Shown: positions 8,225-17,906 of the stretch, in pieces
How the letters are laid out: the number at the start of each line of letters is the position of its first letter
Numbering within the stretch: the first letter of the stretch is position 1
Made by a program: the position numbers and the translations under genes
Assembly: GCF_029964055.1 (NCBI RefSeq)
Contig: NZ_CP124836.1
Coordinates: 2,232,001 to 2,296,000 of the forward strand
Length of the DNA stretch: 64,000 nucleotides
From: Arthrobacter sp. EM1
GTDB taxonomy: Bacteria; Actinomycetota; Actinomycetes; Actinomycetales; Micrococcaceae
Reading direction: 5' to 3'
Notes under the pieces: model-generated
Databases searched by the model: none
Told to the model about the DNA's origin: nothing
The model's input: the letters and a program-made list of their open reading frames with translations, nothing else

Positions 8225-11200
8225 ATGTTTCGGCTCGCAAAGCTGTCGCTGGCCAACCGGGCCCTGATCGCGCTGATCACCGTGTTCGCGTCCGTCTTCG
8301 GCGTGATCACGATGTCCTCGCTCAAGCAGGAACTCATCCCGTCCATCGAGTTCCCGCAGATCACGGTCATCACCTCGATGCCGGGCGCCTCGCCCGAAGT
8401 CGTGGACAAACAGGTCAGCAGCCCGCTGGAGACGGCGCTGAACGGCGTCGAAGGCCTGGAATCGACGTCGTCCACCTCGCGCAACGGCTTCTCCCAGATC
8501 AGCATGGTTTTCACTTATGGTTCGAACCTGGACCGGGCCCGGAACCAGATCGACCGTGCGATCTCCAACGCCAAGCGGGCGCTGCCTGCCGACGTTCAGC
8601 CGCAGGCAATCGCCGGCAGCATCAGCGATTTCCCGATTGTGTTCCTGGCGGTCTCCTCCGACAAGCCGCTCAGCGAGCTGAACTCCGATCTGGCCCGGCT
8701 CACCGTCCCGCGGCTGCAGAAGCTCGACGGCGTCCGCGGCGCCGAGGTGACCGGCGGCGCCACAGAGCACATTAAGATCCTCCCCCGCCCGGACGCCATG
8801 GCGGCCTCCGGGGCAAGCATCCAATCCATCAGTGCGGCGCTGAAGAACAACGGGGCCCTCGTCCCCGCCGGGAGTATCGAGGAACAAGGGAAAACCTTGG
8901 CCCTGCAGATCGGCAGCCCGGTCGACTCGATTGAGGCAATCAAGGCACTGCCCCTGGGCGGCACCAAGAACGCCGCGACCATCGGCAGCGTCGCGGACGT
9001 CAGCATCGCTGAGGACGCCCGCACCTCGATCACGCGGACCAACGGCAAGGAGACTCTTGCGCTGTCGGTCACCAAAACACCAGAAGGCGACACCGTCGCA
9101 ATCTCGCATGCGGTGAAGGACGCTATCCCCCAGCTCGAGGCCGAGCTCGGCTCCGGCGCCCGGTTCACCCCGATCTTCGACCAGGCGCCGTTCATCGAAA
9201 AGTCGATCAAGGACCTGACCACGGAGGGCCTGCTGGGCTTGGGCTTCGCCGTTGCGGTGATCCTGCTGTTCCTGATGTCCGTCCGGGCCACTTTGGTCAC
9301 GGCCGTATCCATCCCGCTGTCCCTGCTGATCACCTTCATCGGACTGTCGGCTACCGGGTACTCGCTGAACATCCTGACCCTTGGTGCGCTCACCATCGCG
9401 ATCGGCCGTGTTGTGGACGACTCCATTGTGGTGATCGAGAACATCAAACGACACCTCAGCTACGGCGAAGCGAAGATCACGGCAATCCAGACCTCCATCC
9501 GTGAAGTGGCCGGCGCCATTACGGCGTCAACGCTCACCACAGTGGCCGTCTTTTTGCCGATTGCCTTTGTGGCCGGCCTGGCCGGCGAGCTGTTCCGGCC
9601 CTTCGCGCTGACGGTGACCATCGCACTGCTGTCCTCCCTGCTGGTCTCGTTGACGATCGTTCCGGTGCTGGCCTACTGGTTCCTGCGTAATCCCGCGAAC
9701 AGCCCGGGCGGCGCCCGGGACGCCAGCGCCCGTGAGATCGCGGCGAAAGCCCAACAAGCGGAACAGCGGTCCGTACTGCAGCGCGGCTACCTCCCGGTCC
9801 TGGGCAAAACTCAAAAGCACCCGGTGGTGACCGTGATCGCGGCGCTGCTGGTCCTCGGCGGCACCGCTGCCATGACCCCGCTGCTGGCAACCGACCTGCT
9901 GGGAAACTCGGGCGAAAACAGCATGACCGTCCGGCAGGCGCTGCCTGCCGGCACCAGCCTGTCCGAGGCCAACGCCGCGGCCGTCAAGGTCGAGGAAGTG
10001 CTGCGCGGAATCGACGGGGTCAAGGATGTCCAGGTGACCACCGGCAACGCCCAAACGGGTTTCTCCGCGCTGCTCTCCGCCGGCGCCTCGAACTCCAGCT
10101 TCACCGTGGTGACCGAGGACAAGGCCAACCAGGGCAAGCTCCAGGAAACCGTCCGTAACGATCTGGCCGGGATTCCGAATTCCGGCAAGATCACCGTGGG
10201 CTCACAGCAAGGCGGTTTTGGTACGTCCTCCACCGTCGACATCACGCTGAAGGCGGCGACGACCGCCGACCTTCGGACCGCGAGCCAGGCCATGGTCACG
10301 GCGATGGAAGGCGTTCCGGGCTCCTCCGAGGTGGCCACCAACCTGGCCGCCAGCCAGCCGGTCGTCCAGGTGAAGGTGGACCGTGCCAAAACCGTCGCCG
10401 CAGGGTTGACCGAAGAACAGGTAGCCGGGGTCCTGGCCTCCACGATCAGCCCTATTCCGGCCGGAACCGTCCGCATCGATACCAACGACTTCCCAGTCCG
10501 CATCGGTGAAGGCACTCGCTTCACCAGCATCGAGGCCGTCCGGCAAACCCTGCTCCCGACGGCGGCAGGTCCCGTACCGCTGGCCAGCATCGCCAACGTG
10601 GAGCAGGTGGACGTCCCCGTCTCCATTACCGCCAGCAACGGCCAGCGGACCGCGCGCGTGTCCGTCACGCCGTCGGGCGCCAACCTCGGAGCTGTCAGCA
10701 CGGAGGTGCAGGTGCGGCTCAAGACCGTGCAGCTGCCGCCCGGCGTCACAGCGGAGATCGGCGGAGCCACGACCCAGCAGGCGGAGTCCTTCGGTCAGCT
10801 TGGCCTCGCCCTGCTGGCGGCCATCGCCATTGTCTACGTCATTATGGTCGCCGCGTTCAAGTCGCTGATCCAGCCGCTGATCCTGCTCGTCTCCGTCCCC
10901 TTCGCAGCCACCGGAGCCATCGGCCTGCTGCTCATCACCGGCGTGCCGCTGGGCCTGCCGGCGCTGATCGGTATGTTGATGCTGGTCGGAATCGTCGTGA
11001 CGAACGCGATTGTGCTGATCGACCTCATCAACCAGTACCGCGAGCCAAAAAACGGTGAGCCGGGGATGAGCGTGGCGGAAGCCATCACACACGGCGCCCG
11101 CCAGCGCCTGCGTCCGATCCTGATGACCGCCCTCGCCACCGTGTTCGCGTTGACGCCGATGGCTTTGGGCCTGACCGGCGGCGGCGGCTTTATCTCGCAG

Positions 11201-11461
11201 CCGCTCGCCATTGTGGTGATCGGCGGCCTGGTCTCCTCCACCGCCCTGACCCTGGTCCTGGTACCGGTGCTGTACCGCCTCGTGGAGGGCCGGCGTGAGC
11301 GCAAGGCCCTGGCCCGGACTACCCCCGGCTCGGACGCCGGCACGGACGCCGGCACGGACGCCGGCCCGGCACATGGCCGCCGGGCCGCTCCCGGGGCCGG
11401 CCCCGACGAGTCCCCGGCTGACACAGCCGGCGGCCCGCGGCTCCCCTCCACCGCCCATTAG
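8225..11461 (+). CDS. RND family efflux transporter permease (AcrB/SwrC-like)
   Basis: 1078 residues with typical RND topology: an N-terminal TM helix (LANRALIALITVFASVFGVITM), a large extracytoplasmic loop beginning LIPSIEFPQITVITSMPGAS, and a TM block including GRVVDDSIVVIENI. A second large loop follows, then a TM block with VGIVVTNAIVLIDLINQYR and a terminal LVPVLYRLVEGRRERK. It should export hydrophobic compounds or surfactant-like molecules using the proton gradient. No membrane-fusion or outer-membrane partner is nearby, as is normal for single-gene Gram-positive RND pumps. The cytoplasmic tail contains three 12-bp repeats (11331-11366) encoding DAGT-like units. AGGAG precedes the ATG. 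Confidence 0.95.
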   Translation: MFRLAKLSLANRALIALITVFASVFGVITMSSLKQELIPSIEFPQITVITSMPGASPEVVDKQVSSPLETALNGVEGLESTSSTSRNGFSQISMVFTYGSNLDRARNQIDRAISNAKRALPADVQPQAIAGSISDFPIVFLAVSSDKPLSELNSDLARLTVPRLQKLDGVRGAEVTGGATEHIKILPRPDAMAASGASIQSISAALKNNGALVPAGSIEEQGKTLALQIGSPVDSIEAIKALPLGGTKNAATIGSVADVSIAEDARTSITRTNGKETLALSVTKTPEGDTVAISHAVKDAIPQLEAELGSGARFTPIFDQAPFIEKSIKDLTTEGLLGLGFAVAVILLFLMSVRATLVTAVSIPLSLLITFIGLSATGYSLNILTLGALTIAIGRVVDDSIVVIENIKRHLSYGEAKITAIQTSIREVAGAITASTLTTVAVFLPIAFVAGLAGELFRPFALTVTIALLSSLLVSLTIVPVLAYWFLRNPANSPGGARDASAREIAAKAQQAEQRSVLQRGYLPVLGKTQKHPVVTVIAALLVLGGTAAMTPLLATDLLGNSGENSMTVRQALPAGTSLSEANAAAVKVEEVLRGIDGVKDVQVTTGNAQTGFSALLSAGASNSSFTVVTEDKANQGKLQETVRNDLAGIPNSGKITVGSQQGGFGTSSTVDITLKAATTADLRTASQAMVTAMEGVPGSSEVATNLAASQPVVQVKVDRAKTVAAGLTEEQVAGVLASTISPIPAGTVRIDTNDFPVRIGEGTRFTSIEAVRQTLLPTAAGPVPLASIANVEQVDVPVSITASNGQRTARVSVTPSGANLGAVSTEVQVRLKTVQLPPGVTAEIGGATTQQAESFGQLGLALLAAIAIVYVIMVAAFKSLIQPLILLVSVPFAATGAIGLLLITGVPLGLPALIGMLMLVGIVVTNAIVLIDLINQYREPKNGEPGMSVAEAITHGARQRLRPILMTALATVFALTPMALGLTGGGGFISQPLAIVVIGGLVSSTALTLVLVPVLYRLVEGRRERKALARTTPGSDAGTDAGTDAGPAHGRRAAPGAGPDESPADTAGGPRLPSTAH

Positions 11462-11482
11462 CTGGTCCTCGGCCGCCTGCTG

Positions 11483-12901
11483 CTAGCTGCGTGCCGGGTC
11501 CGAGAACGCCAGCCTCGGCACCAGGACCAGGGCCGCGGCCGCGGCCAGTCCCGTTACGCCGCAGACCGTCCACACCGTGAGATAGCCGGCCAGGGGTGCC
11601 GCCGTTGCTGCCGCGGCGGCCCCGGTCTCGCCCAGGACGTGGCTGAGCAGGGCGATGCCAAAGACCGCCGAGGCGAAGGCACCGCCAATTGTTTTGGTGG
11701 TGTTGGTCAAACCGGTCGCCATGGCGGTGCGATTGAGCGGAGCGGCGGCGGCCGCGGCCGAAGGCAGCGCCGCCACAAGCGCTCCGGACCCGACGCCGGC
11801 AATGGCCATGTTGACCAGGGTCTCGGCCAGGCTGGCATGAAACGGCAGGAACAGCAGATATCCCCCGCCGACCAGGGCAGCCGCCCAGACAAGCGTCCAG
11901 CGCGGAGTCAGGCGGCGGGTCACCAGCGGATAGAGCAGCGCACCGACCAGCAGGGCGAGGACATAGACGCCGATGATGATGGAGACCTGGCCCGCCCGCA
12001 GCCCCAGCCCGTAGCCGTGGACGGCCGGGTCGGTCCGGGCGAAGGTGGACAACGGCGCTTGCGCACCCAGCACCGAGACGCCGAACAGGCCCGCGGTCAG
12101 CTGGACCGGCCACATGGACTTGGCACGCAGCATCCGAATGTCCACCAGCGGGTCCTCCCGGCCCAGCTCGAAGCGCGTGAACGGGATAAAAACGAAAATC
12201 CCGGCCGCGACGAGCGCCCACGGCCACCACGCGCCGGGGCCGTTCAGGCGCATAAAGGTCAGCCCGGACATGATCAGCAGGAGCCCGACGGCCAGAAAGG
12301 CGAAGCCGTGCGTGTCTACGCTGCCACCGCTGCGTGCAGCCGACTCGGGTACACCGAAGCGGATAGCGAACCAGCATGCGGACACCGCCACAGCTGGCAA
12401 CATCAGCACAAGTTGCAGCTGGCCGGCGAAGGCCTCCACCAGCGCACCAGCGGCGAGGGCGCCGGCGATCACACCGAATTCCAGCGCGCCGACCAGGAGC
12501 CCGGCCGCGCGCCGGGTGCGGGCGGCGCCGTCGGGCAGCCGGTGCACCCGGCTGAAGATCAACGCGATCTCCAGCGGCAGCCACACCACGTAGAAGCCCT
12601 GCAGGGACCAGGCCGCCAGGAAGGTCCAGAAGTCCGGGGCGAACGCCACACCCCAGGACGCCGCGGCCGTCAGCACTGTGGCGACGAGCAGGACTTTCCG
12701 GTGCCCGGCCAGGTCACCAAGTTTGGCCAGCACCGGGACCGCCAGCGCGCTGACGATCAGCTGCGCGGCCTCGAACCAGTTGACGTCTCCGTCGCGGATG
12801 TTCAGGTGCCGGGCGATGTCGGTGAGGATGGGGGTGTAGTAGCCCTGCAGGATTCCGCTGGTGAGCTCCACCAGGCACAGAAACGCAATGACACGGCGCA
12901 T
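11483..12901 (-). CDS. MFS transporter, 14-TM drug exporter type
   Basis: 472 residues, highly hydrophobic throughout. The start at 12901 was chosen because GGAAGG lies 6 nt upstream; a start at 12952 has no such site. MFS signatures are seen at VPVLAKLGDLAGHRKVLLVA (loop 2-3 motif A) and in helix 5 (GALEFGVIAGALAAGALVEAF). Its length and sequence resemble EmrB/QacA-like proton antiporters, so efflux of a small molecule is the best guess. It ends 21 bp from the RND gene (convergent) and is divergent from the luciferase-like monooxygenase. That gene's promoter palindrome could affect both. Confidence 0.88.
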   Translation of the reverse strand: MRRVIAFLCLVELTSGILQGYYTPILTDIARHLNIRDGDVNWFEAAQLIVSALAVPVLAKLGDLAGHRKVLLVATVLTAAASWGVAFAPDFWTFLAAWSLQGFYVVWLPLEIALIFSRVHRLPDGAARTRRAAGLLVGALEFGVIAGALAAGALVEAFAGQLQLVLMLPAVAVSACWFAIRFGVPESAARSGGSVDTHGFAFLAVGLLLIMSGLTFMRLNGPGAWWPWALVAAGIFVFIPFTRFELGREDPLVDIRMLRAKSMWPVQLTAGLFGVSVLGAQAPLSTFARTDPAVHGYGLGLRAGQVSIIIGVYVLALLVGALLYPLVTRRLTPRWTLVWAAALVGGGYLLFLPFHASLAETLVNMAIAGVGSGALVAALPSAAAAAAPLNRTAMATGLTNTTKTIGGAFASAVFGIALLSHVLGETGAAAAATAAPLAGYLTVWTVCGVTGLAAAAALVLVPRLAFSDPARS

Positions 12902-13040
12902 GGCTGCCTTCCGTCCGGGCTGAACCCCTGTTGCCCAGCTGGTTGCTTGCATCCTAGGCCCGTGGTGTGGCCGCGGGCGGCAAACCCGGCGGGCGCCGGC
13001 GGGGAATATTCGGACACGGCGGGTGTTGTACCCTGCGATA

Positions 13041-13069
13041 GATGCAAATGCATGTAAATCGGCTATAGT
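13041..13069 (+). promoter_or_regulatory. promoter and quasi-palindromic operator of the monooxygenase-marR pair
   Basis: A quasi-palindrome GAT..A.ATGCAT.T..ATC spans 13041-13060 and ends 3 nt before a -10-like TATAGT (13064-13069). The position over the -35/spacer region is that of a repressor site. The MarR protein encoded two genes downstream is the obvious candidate to bind it. Confidence 0.5.
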
Positions 13070-13111
13070 GGAACCAGCTCCCGGAAGACCCCGGCCAAGG
13101 AAAGGCACATC

Positions 13112-14254
13112 ATGCAGATCGGCGTATTCAGCGTTAGCGATATCACCACCGACCCCACCACGGGGCGCACCCCCACGGAGCACGAACGCATCAAAGCGTC
13201 CGTAGCGATCGCCCGCAAGGTCGAGGAAATCGGCATGGATGTCTTCGCCCTGGGCGAGCACCACAACCGGCCCTTCTTCTCCTCCTCCCCCACCACGACC
13301 CTGGCCTACATCGCCGCCCAGACGGAGCGCATTATCCTCTCGACGGCCACCACGCTGATCACCACCAACGATCCGGTGAAGATTGCCGAGGACTTCGCGA
13401 TGCTCCAGCACCTCGCCGACGGCCGGGTGGACCTGGTCCTGGGCCGGGGCAACACCGCCCCCGTTTATCCCTGGTTCGGCAAGAACATCCAGGACGGCGT
13501 CGAACTCGCCATCGAGAACTACAGCCTGCTGCGCCGGCTGTGGGACGAGGACACCGTCAACTGGTCCGGCAAGCACCGCACTCCGCTGCAGAACTTCACT
13601 TCCACCCCCCGGCCGCTCGACGGCGTCGCCCCCTTCGTCTGGCATGGATCGATCCGCACACCGCAGATCGCCGAGGTGGCTGCGTACTACGGCGACGGCT
13701 TCTTTGCTAACAACATTTTCTGGCCCAAAGAGCACTACCAGCAGCTGATCGGCCTCTACCGCGAACGCTACGAGCACTACGGCCACGGCGCGGCGGACCA
13801 GGCGATCGTGGGACTGGGCGGCCAGTTCTTTATGCGCAAGAACTCGCAGGACGCCGTCAAGGAGTTCCGGCCCTACTTCGACAACGCCCCGGTCTACGGA
13901 CACGGGCCTTCGCTGGAGGACTTCACCTCGCAAACGCCCCTCACGGTCGGCAGCCCGCAGGAAGTCATCGAGAAGACCCTGACCTTCCGTGAGTACTTCG
14001 GCGACTACCAGCGCCAGCTCTTCCTGATCGATCACGCGGGCCTGCCGCTGAAGACTGTTCTGGAGCAGCTGGACCTGTTCGGCGAAGAGGTCCTGCCGGT
14101 CCTGCGCAAGGAATACGCCGCGAAGACCCCGGCCCACGTGCCCGAACCGCCCACCCATGCCGGTCGCGTCGCGGCCTCCGTGGCCGCAGCCGGAGAAGCC
14201 GCCGGCGAGACTGCCGGCGAGACTGCCAGCCCCGCCGGCAGCCGGACCGCATAG
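13112..14254 (+). CDS. LLM class (luciferase-like) flavin-dependent monooxygenase
   Basis: 380 residues. The bacterial-luciferase TIM barrel is recognisable from DVFALGEHHNRPFFSSSPT, RIILSTATTLITTNDPVKIAEDFAMLQHLADGRVDLVLGRG and VWHGSIRTPQIAEVAAYYGDG. These enzymes use reduced FMN and O2 to oxidise small organic substrates; the substrate is unknown. The last 40 residues are an Ala/Gly/Glu-rich extension with AGETAGETAS repeats beyond the usual domain, probably disordered. Its stop codon overlaps the start of the downstream MarR gene by 1 bp, so translation is coupled. AAGGAAAGG lies upstream of the ATG. Confidence 0.93.
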   Translation: MQIGVFSVSDITTDPTTGRTPTEHERIKASVAIARKVEEIGMDVFALGEHHNRPFFSSSPTTTLAYIAAQTERIILSTATTLITTNDPVKIAEDFAMLQHLADGRVDLVLGRGNTAPVYPWFGKNIQDGVELAIENYSLLRRLWDEDTVNWSGKHRTPLQNFTSTPRPLDGVAPFVWHGSIRTPQIAEVAAYYGDGFFANNIFWPKEHYQQLIGLYRERYEHYGHGAADQAIVGLGGQFFMRKNSQDAVKEFRPYFDNAPVYGHGPSLEDFTSQTPLTVGSPQEVIEKTLTFREYFGDYQRQLFLIDHAGLPLKTVLEQLDLFGEEVLPVLRKEYAAKTPAHVPEPPTHAGRVAASVAAAGEAAGETAGETASPAGSRTA

Positions 14255-14715
14255 TGTCCGCAACAACAGGCATGTCGCCGGTGCGCCTGGCCGCGGAGAC
14301 CTGGGAATCCCTGTTCCGCGCCCAGGTGGCGGTGATGCGCCGGCTGCAGGCCGGACCCGCTTTCAAGGCCCTGGCCCTGAACGAGTACGACGTGCTGTTT
14401 ACGCTCTCCCGCTGTCCGTCCGGATGGCTCCGCCAGAACGAGCTCAACGACCACGTGCTGCTAAGCCAGTCCAGCCTCAGCAGGCTCGTGGAGCGCCTCG
14501 AAAAGCGCGGCCTCGTCGAGCGGATGCCGGCCCCTGACGACGGCCGCGGTGTCCTGGTCAAGCTCAGCACCGCCGGCTGGGAGCTGCAGAAGCAGATCGG
14601 CCGGGAACACGTCCGTGACATCGCCGCGCTGGTGGTCCCGGCACTGACCGCGGCCGAGCAACACGAGCTGCTGCGTCTGACCGAAAAGCTGCGGGGCTCG
14701 GTAACCGCCCGCTGA
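14254..14715 (+). CDS. MarR family transcriptional regulator
   Basis: 153 residues starting at GTG 14254 inside the TAG of the monooxygenase gene (sequence TAGTG). The winged helix is clear: LRQNELNDHVLLSQSSLSRLVERLEKRGLVERM followed by the wing PAPDDGRGVLVKLSTAGWELQ, with the DDGRG motif in place of the more common DxRxx. Being translationally coupled to the monooxygenase, it probably autoregulates the pair through the palindrome at 13041-13060. The effector is unknown. Confidence 0.93.
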   Translation: MSATTGMSPVRLAAETWESLFRAQVAVMRRLQAGPAFKALALNEYDVLFTLSRCPSGWLRQNELNDHVLLSQSSLSRLVERLEKRGLVERMPAPDDGRGVLVKLSTAGWELQKQIGREHVRDIAALVVPALTAAEQHELLRLTEKLRGSVTAR

Positions 14716-14738
14716 GTGTGGCGGCCGGGTTGCGGTCC

Positions 14739-15545
14739 CTAGTGAAGGGTGACGAGCTTCGCCGGGTCCTCGGCCGGGAGGTCGCCGTCGACGACGGCGG
14801 TGACGCTGAGCTGCGTCAGGGACAGGCTGCCTCCCACTGTGGAGAGGAATGCCGTATCCGAGGAATCCCGGCCGGCAGTGATCCGCAGCATGCTCTCCCG
14901 GGGAGCCAGCCCCGTGGGGTCGATGACGTGCCAGGCGCCGTCGAGATGGGCCTCGGCCACCGCATGGAAGTCCATCGGGCTCAGGCCCGGGGCATACACA
15001 GCGGCGAGCCGGGCCGGGACATCCTTGGCGCGCAGCAGCGCGACCGCCAGATGGGCAAAATCCCGGCAGACCCCGCGGCGGTGCAACAGCGTCTCGACGG
15101 CGCCGTCGGTCCCCCGTGAGGATCCGCTGATGTAGCGCAGCTCGCTGAAGACCCAATTGCGCACCGCATGGACCAGTTCGGCCCCCTGCTGGCCGCCGAA
15201 TTCGGCGTAGGCGGTCGGCAGGAGCCGATCGGACTCCGCGTAACGGCTGGGCCTGACGTAGCGGATGAGTTCCATCAGCCGGGGTTCTTCCGGCAGCGCA
15301 AAGCCGGTCACCGTAGCCGTATACTCCACCAGCACCCCGGCGGGCTGCGCAAATTCCATGTAGTGGAAGCGCCCGCCGTGGTGGTCCGGGATTTCGGTGA
15401 GCGGAACTTCAACGCCGTCGGAGGTCACGGACAGCGACTCCTCAAAGCCCTCGAAGCCGGCATTGCGTGCCACGGCGACCGCTAGGGCGACCTTTGTGCC
15501 GGCCACTGTGTTGAAGGCCATGCGGGTGGCTACAGAGCGTTTCAT
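14739..15545 (-). CDS. transglutaminase-like family protein
   Basis: 268 residues. An N-terminal beta-rich bacterial transglutaminase-associated domain (about 1-90) is followed by a transglutaminase core. The Cys-His-Asp triad is visible: Cys160 in RRGVCRDFAH, His194 in SPMDFHAVAEA and Asp209 in WHVIDPTGLAPR. Such proteins are papain-fold hydrolases or amidases, often of unknown substrate. It has no secretion signal. It ends 23 bp from the convergent MarR gene, and the lipoprotein gene upstream is on the same strand. Confidence 0.92.
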   Translation of the reverse strand: MKRSVATRMAFNTVAGTKVALAVAVARNAGFEGFEESLSVTSDGVEVPLTEIPDHHGGRFHYMEFAQPAGVLVEYTATVTGFALPEEPRLMELIRYVRPSRYAESDRLLPTAYAEFGGQQGAELVHAVRNWVFSELRYISGSSRGTDGAVETLLHRRGVCRDFAHLAVALLRAKDVPARLAAVYAPGLSPMDFHAVAEAHLDGAWHVIDPTGLAPRESMLRITAGRDSSDTAFLSTVGGSLSLTQLSVTAVVDGDLPAEDPAKLVTLH

Positions 15546-15617
15546 CGATCTCCGGGGTGTGAGGTTACGGCGCGGGAAGTGGCCGCTCCCGGCCCGGTTG
15601 ACGTGCGGGCTGCGGGA

Positions 15618-16442
15618 CTAATTTTTGATCTTCAGAGACATTAGCATCCGCTGGACGTTCGCGTATTCGGAGCCTTCGTTGACGTAGTTGGCGGCCTGGC
15701 CGAGCGTGTCGAAGGCCTTGGCCGGAGCCACCTTCTGGTCCGGGGTGAACGCCTTCAGCTCCGTCAGGTCACCGAACGAGTAGTCCCCCTTCCCTGCCGG
15801 GCCGCGGACCACGTTCTGCAGCACACAGGACTTTCCGTCGAGGCCACCGACCAGGTTGGTGATGCCGTAGGAGCCAAAATACTTGTAGCCCTGGATCACC
15901 CGGAACACCACTCGAGGGTCGATGGTGCCGTCCCCGCCGCGGTGCGGAAGCTCCACCGGGACGCTGTTGACAACAACATACGGCCTCGAGGCGTCGGCGG
16001 CACAGGACGCGGCAGGCAGTGGCTGGAGTCCGGTCTGCAGGGTGGCGAGGTAGCCGCCGGCTGCGTCTTTCACCTCGATTTTGAGGGCTCCCGGCATTGC
16101 GCCCTGCTCCGGTGCCACAGATTGGGCGATCCAGTCCTGCGGCAGCTCGAAGCTGACGGTCTTCGCCGGGTCGGTGAAGACCTTCCAAGCCGGCGCCGTT
16201 GCGCCGGGTTCCGCCGCACCGGAGCCGGTGTGCCCGGGCGAGGTGGCCGGCGGGGGGCTGCCCGCAGGGGGCCCGGACGGCGAAGCCGCCGCGGCGGTGC
16301 CTGCGTCGCCGCCTGCCGTCCACGCCGGGGTGCCCTTGCCTTCGCTGCTGCACCCGGAGAGCGCAGCGGCGGAGAGCGCCAAGGCAGCGGCGATCCGGAG
16401 GCCGCGGGCCGGCGCCCGCCGGAAGGTGTCCGTCCCAGTCAT
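15618..16442 (-). CDS. lipoprotein of unknown function
   Basis: 274 residues. The signal peptide ends in lipobox ALSGC with the lipidated Cys at 31, followed by a long Gly/Ala/Pro/Ser linker (about residues 32-85). The globular part starts at WKVFTDPAKTVSFELPQDWIAQ, a pattern common in actinobacterial surface lipoproteins with a PsbP/LpqN-like fold. Two cysteines (AASCAAD and GKSCVLQN) might form a disulfide. TAGGCT lies 6 nt before the ATG, so the mRNA is probably leaderless. The function is not recognised. Confidence 0.82.
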   Translation of the reverse strand: MTGTDTFRRAPARGLRIAAALALSAAALSGCSSEGKGTPAWTAGGDAGTAAAASPSGPPAGSPPPATSPGHTGSGAAEPGATAPAWKVFTDPAKTVSFELPQDWIAQSVAPEQGAMPGALKIEVKDAAGGYLATLQTGLQPLPAASCAADASRPYVVVNSVPVELPHRGGDGTIDPRVVFRVIQGYKYFGSYGITNLVGGLDGKSCVLQNVVRGPAGKGDYSFGDLTELKAFTPDQKVAPAKAFDTLGQAANYVNEGSEYANVQRMLMSLKIKN

Positions 16443-16471
16443 GGTGCCAGCCTAACCGGACATGGCGCCGC

Positions 16472-17821
16472 TCAGAGTTCCCGGATCAGGGTTTCGTAGA
16501 AGCCAACCCCGCGCTCCAGCGTCTCCAGCGTGATCTTCTCGTCGACGGCGTGGATGGATCCCCGGGCCGCGGCATCCATGGAAAACGGCGCAAAGCGGTA
16601 CACGGCGTCACAGATCCCGGTGAAGCGGCGGGAATCCGTGCCGCCCATCAGGATGTACGGGGTAACAAGCGCCTCCGGGAATGCCCGCGCAATGCACCCG
16701 GCCAGCAGCTCCCACTGCTCCCCGGTATGGGCCGAGACCGGGGACGGGTCGTTGCCTGCCACAATACGCAGCTCAACTTTCGGGTCCCGGATGATCTTCC
16801 GCAGCCGCGCCATGGTCCCCGCCACGGTTTCCCCCACTGCCACCCTGATGTTGGCGTTTGCCCGGGCCGTCGGGGCCAGGACATTGGCCGCGGGACTGCC
16901 CTGCAAGGTGGTGATGGCGACGGTGGTTCGGGTCATCGCATTGGTTTCATTTCCCATCCGCCCAAAAATCAGGGTCAGCGGCGCCCGGAACAAGGACAGC
17001 CTGGCGAACACGGCCCGCAGGGGTGCCGGGGCATAGGGTCCGAAGCGCCGGAGCATCTCCGCGGTAACATCCGGCAGCGACTGCGGGAACGGGCTTCTTT
17101 CGATCCGGGTGATGGCCCGGGCCAGCCTCGCCGTCGCACCCATCCGGGGCGGGGTGGAGGCGTGCCCGCCGGAATCCCGGGTCACCAGCTCAACGTCGAG
17201 GATCCCCTTTTCGGCCACTCCGACGACGGCGGCCGGCCGGGTCACGCCGGGGAACACCCCGGCGGCGACAGCGCCGCCCTCATCGAGCACCAGCCAAGGT
17301 CTAACGCCCCGGCCGGCCAGCAGCTTGGCTGCGGCCGCGGCACTGTCCCCGGCGGTCTCCTCATTATTGCCGAAGGAGAAGTAGAGGTCATGGACAGGTC
17401 CGAAGCCTGCTTCGAGCAGGGATTCCGCAGCTTCCATCACAGCGACCAGCTGACCCTTGTCATCGAGGGTTCCGCGGCCCCACAAGTAGGTCCCGTCGTT
17501 GTGCCCGGAAAACGGCGGCCGGGTCCAGGCCTCCGGGTCGCCGGCCGGGACGACGTCGTAGTGGGCCATCAGGACGGCCGGACGCTCAGCGGCCTCCGCG
17601 CCCGTGCCGGGCCAGCGGTACAGCAGCGCGTGGCCGTTAACACGTTCGTGCTCCAGCGCGGTGTGGACGCCGGGATACAACCGGGCCAGTGCGGCGATAA
17701 AGCCGTCGAACTCGGCAGTGTCCACTTGCTGGCCCGGCACGGCGGAGACAGTGCGAAACCGGACGAGTTCGGCCAAGGCTGCGGCGGCACGGCTGACGGG
17801 AGGAGCGGAGGTCGTCTGCAT
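16472..17821 (-). CDS. M20 family metallopeptidase (carboxypeptidase/deacylase)
   Basis: 449 residues. Zinc-site motifs of the M20 family appear in order: MAHYDVVPAG (His), WGRGTLDDKGQL (bridging Asp), NNEETAGD (catalytic and ligand Glu), and MGGTDSRRF near the C terminus. The overall layout resembles PM20D1/carboxypeptidase S-type enzymes, which hydrolyse N-acyl amino acids or dipeptides. I chose the start at 17821 (MQTTSAPP) because TAGACT lies 7 nt upstream, implying a leaderless mRNA; a longer frame to 17908 would overlap the divergent DUF1684 start. It shares an 85-bp divergent promoter region with that gene. Confidence 0.9.
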   Translation of the reverse strand: MQTTSAPPVSRAAAALAELVRFRTVSAVPGQQVDTAEFDGFIAALARLYPGVHTALEHERVNGHALLYRWPGTGAEAAERPAVLMAHYDVVPAGDPEAWTRPPFSGHNDGTYLWGRGTLDDKGQLVAVMEAAESLLEAGFGPVHDLYFSFGNNEETAGDSAAAAAKLLAGRGVRPWLVLDEGGAVAAGVFPGVTRPAAVVGVAEKGILDVELVTRDSGGHASTPPRMGATARLARAITRIERSPFPQSLPDVTAEMLRRFGPYAPAPLRAVFARLSLFRAPLTLIFGRMGNETNAMTRTTVAITTLQGSPAANVLAPTARANANIRVAVGETVAGTMARLRKIIRDPKVELRIVAGNDPSPVSAHTGEQWELLAGCIARAFPEALVTPYILMGGTDSRRFTGICDAVYRFAPFSMDAAARGSIHAVDEKITLETLERGVGFYETLIREL

Positions 17822-17906
17822 TCGCGAAAGTCTACGGCCCCGGAAGCGCCCGTGCCCGCTGCCGGGGCTGGGATGTGCGGCCGGGAAAGCGGGATACGCT
17901 GGGAAC

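Noticed and set aside
6859..8514. A 551-codon minus-strand frame opposite mqo
   Set aside because: The mqo frame has all family motifs; the antisense frame has none and extends into the next gene.
11483..14266. A 927-codon open frame on the minus strand running from the MFS gene through the luciferase-like monooxygenase gene
   Set aside because: Only the part up to 12901 encodes the MFS protein, with a good ribosome site there. The rest is antisense to a clear monooxygenase gene and is open because of GC bias.
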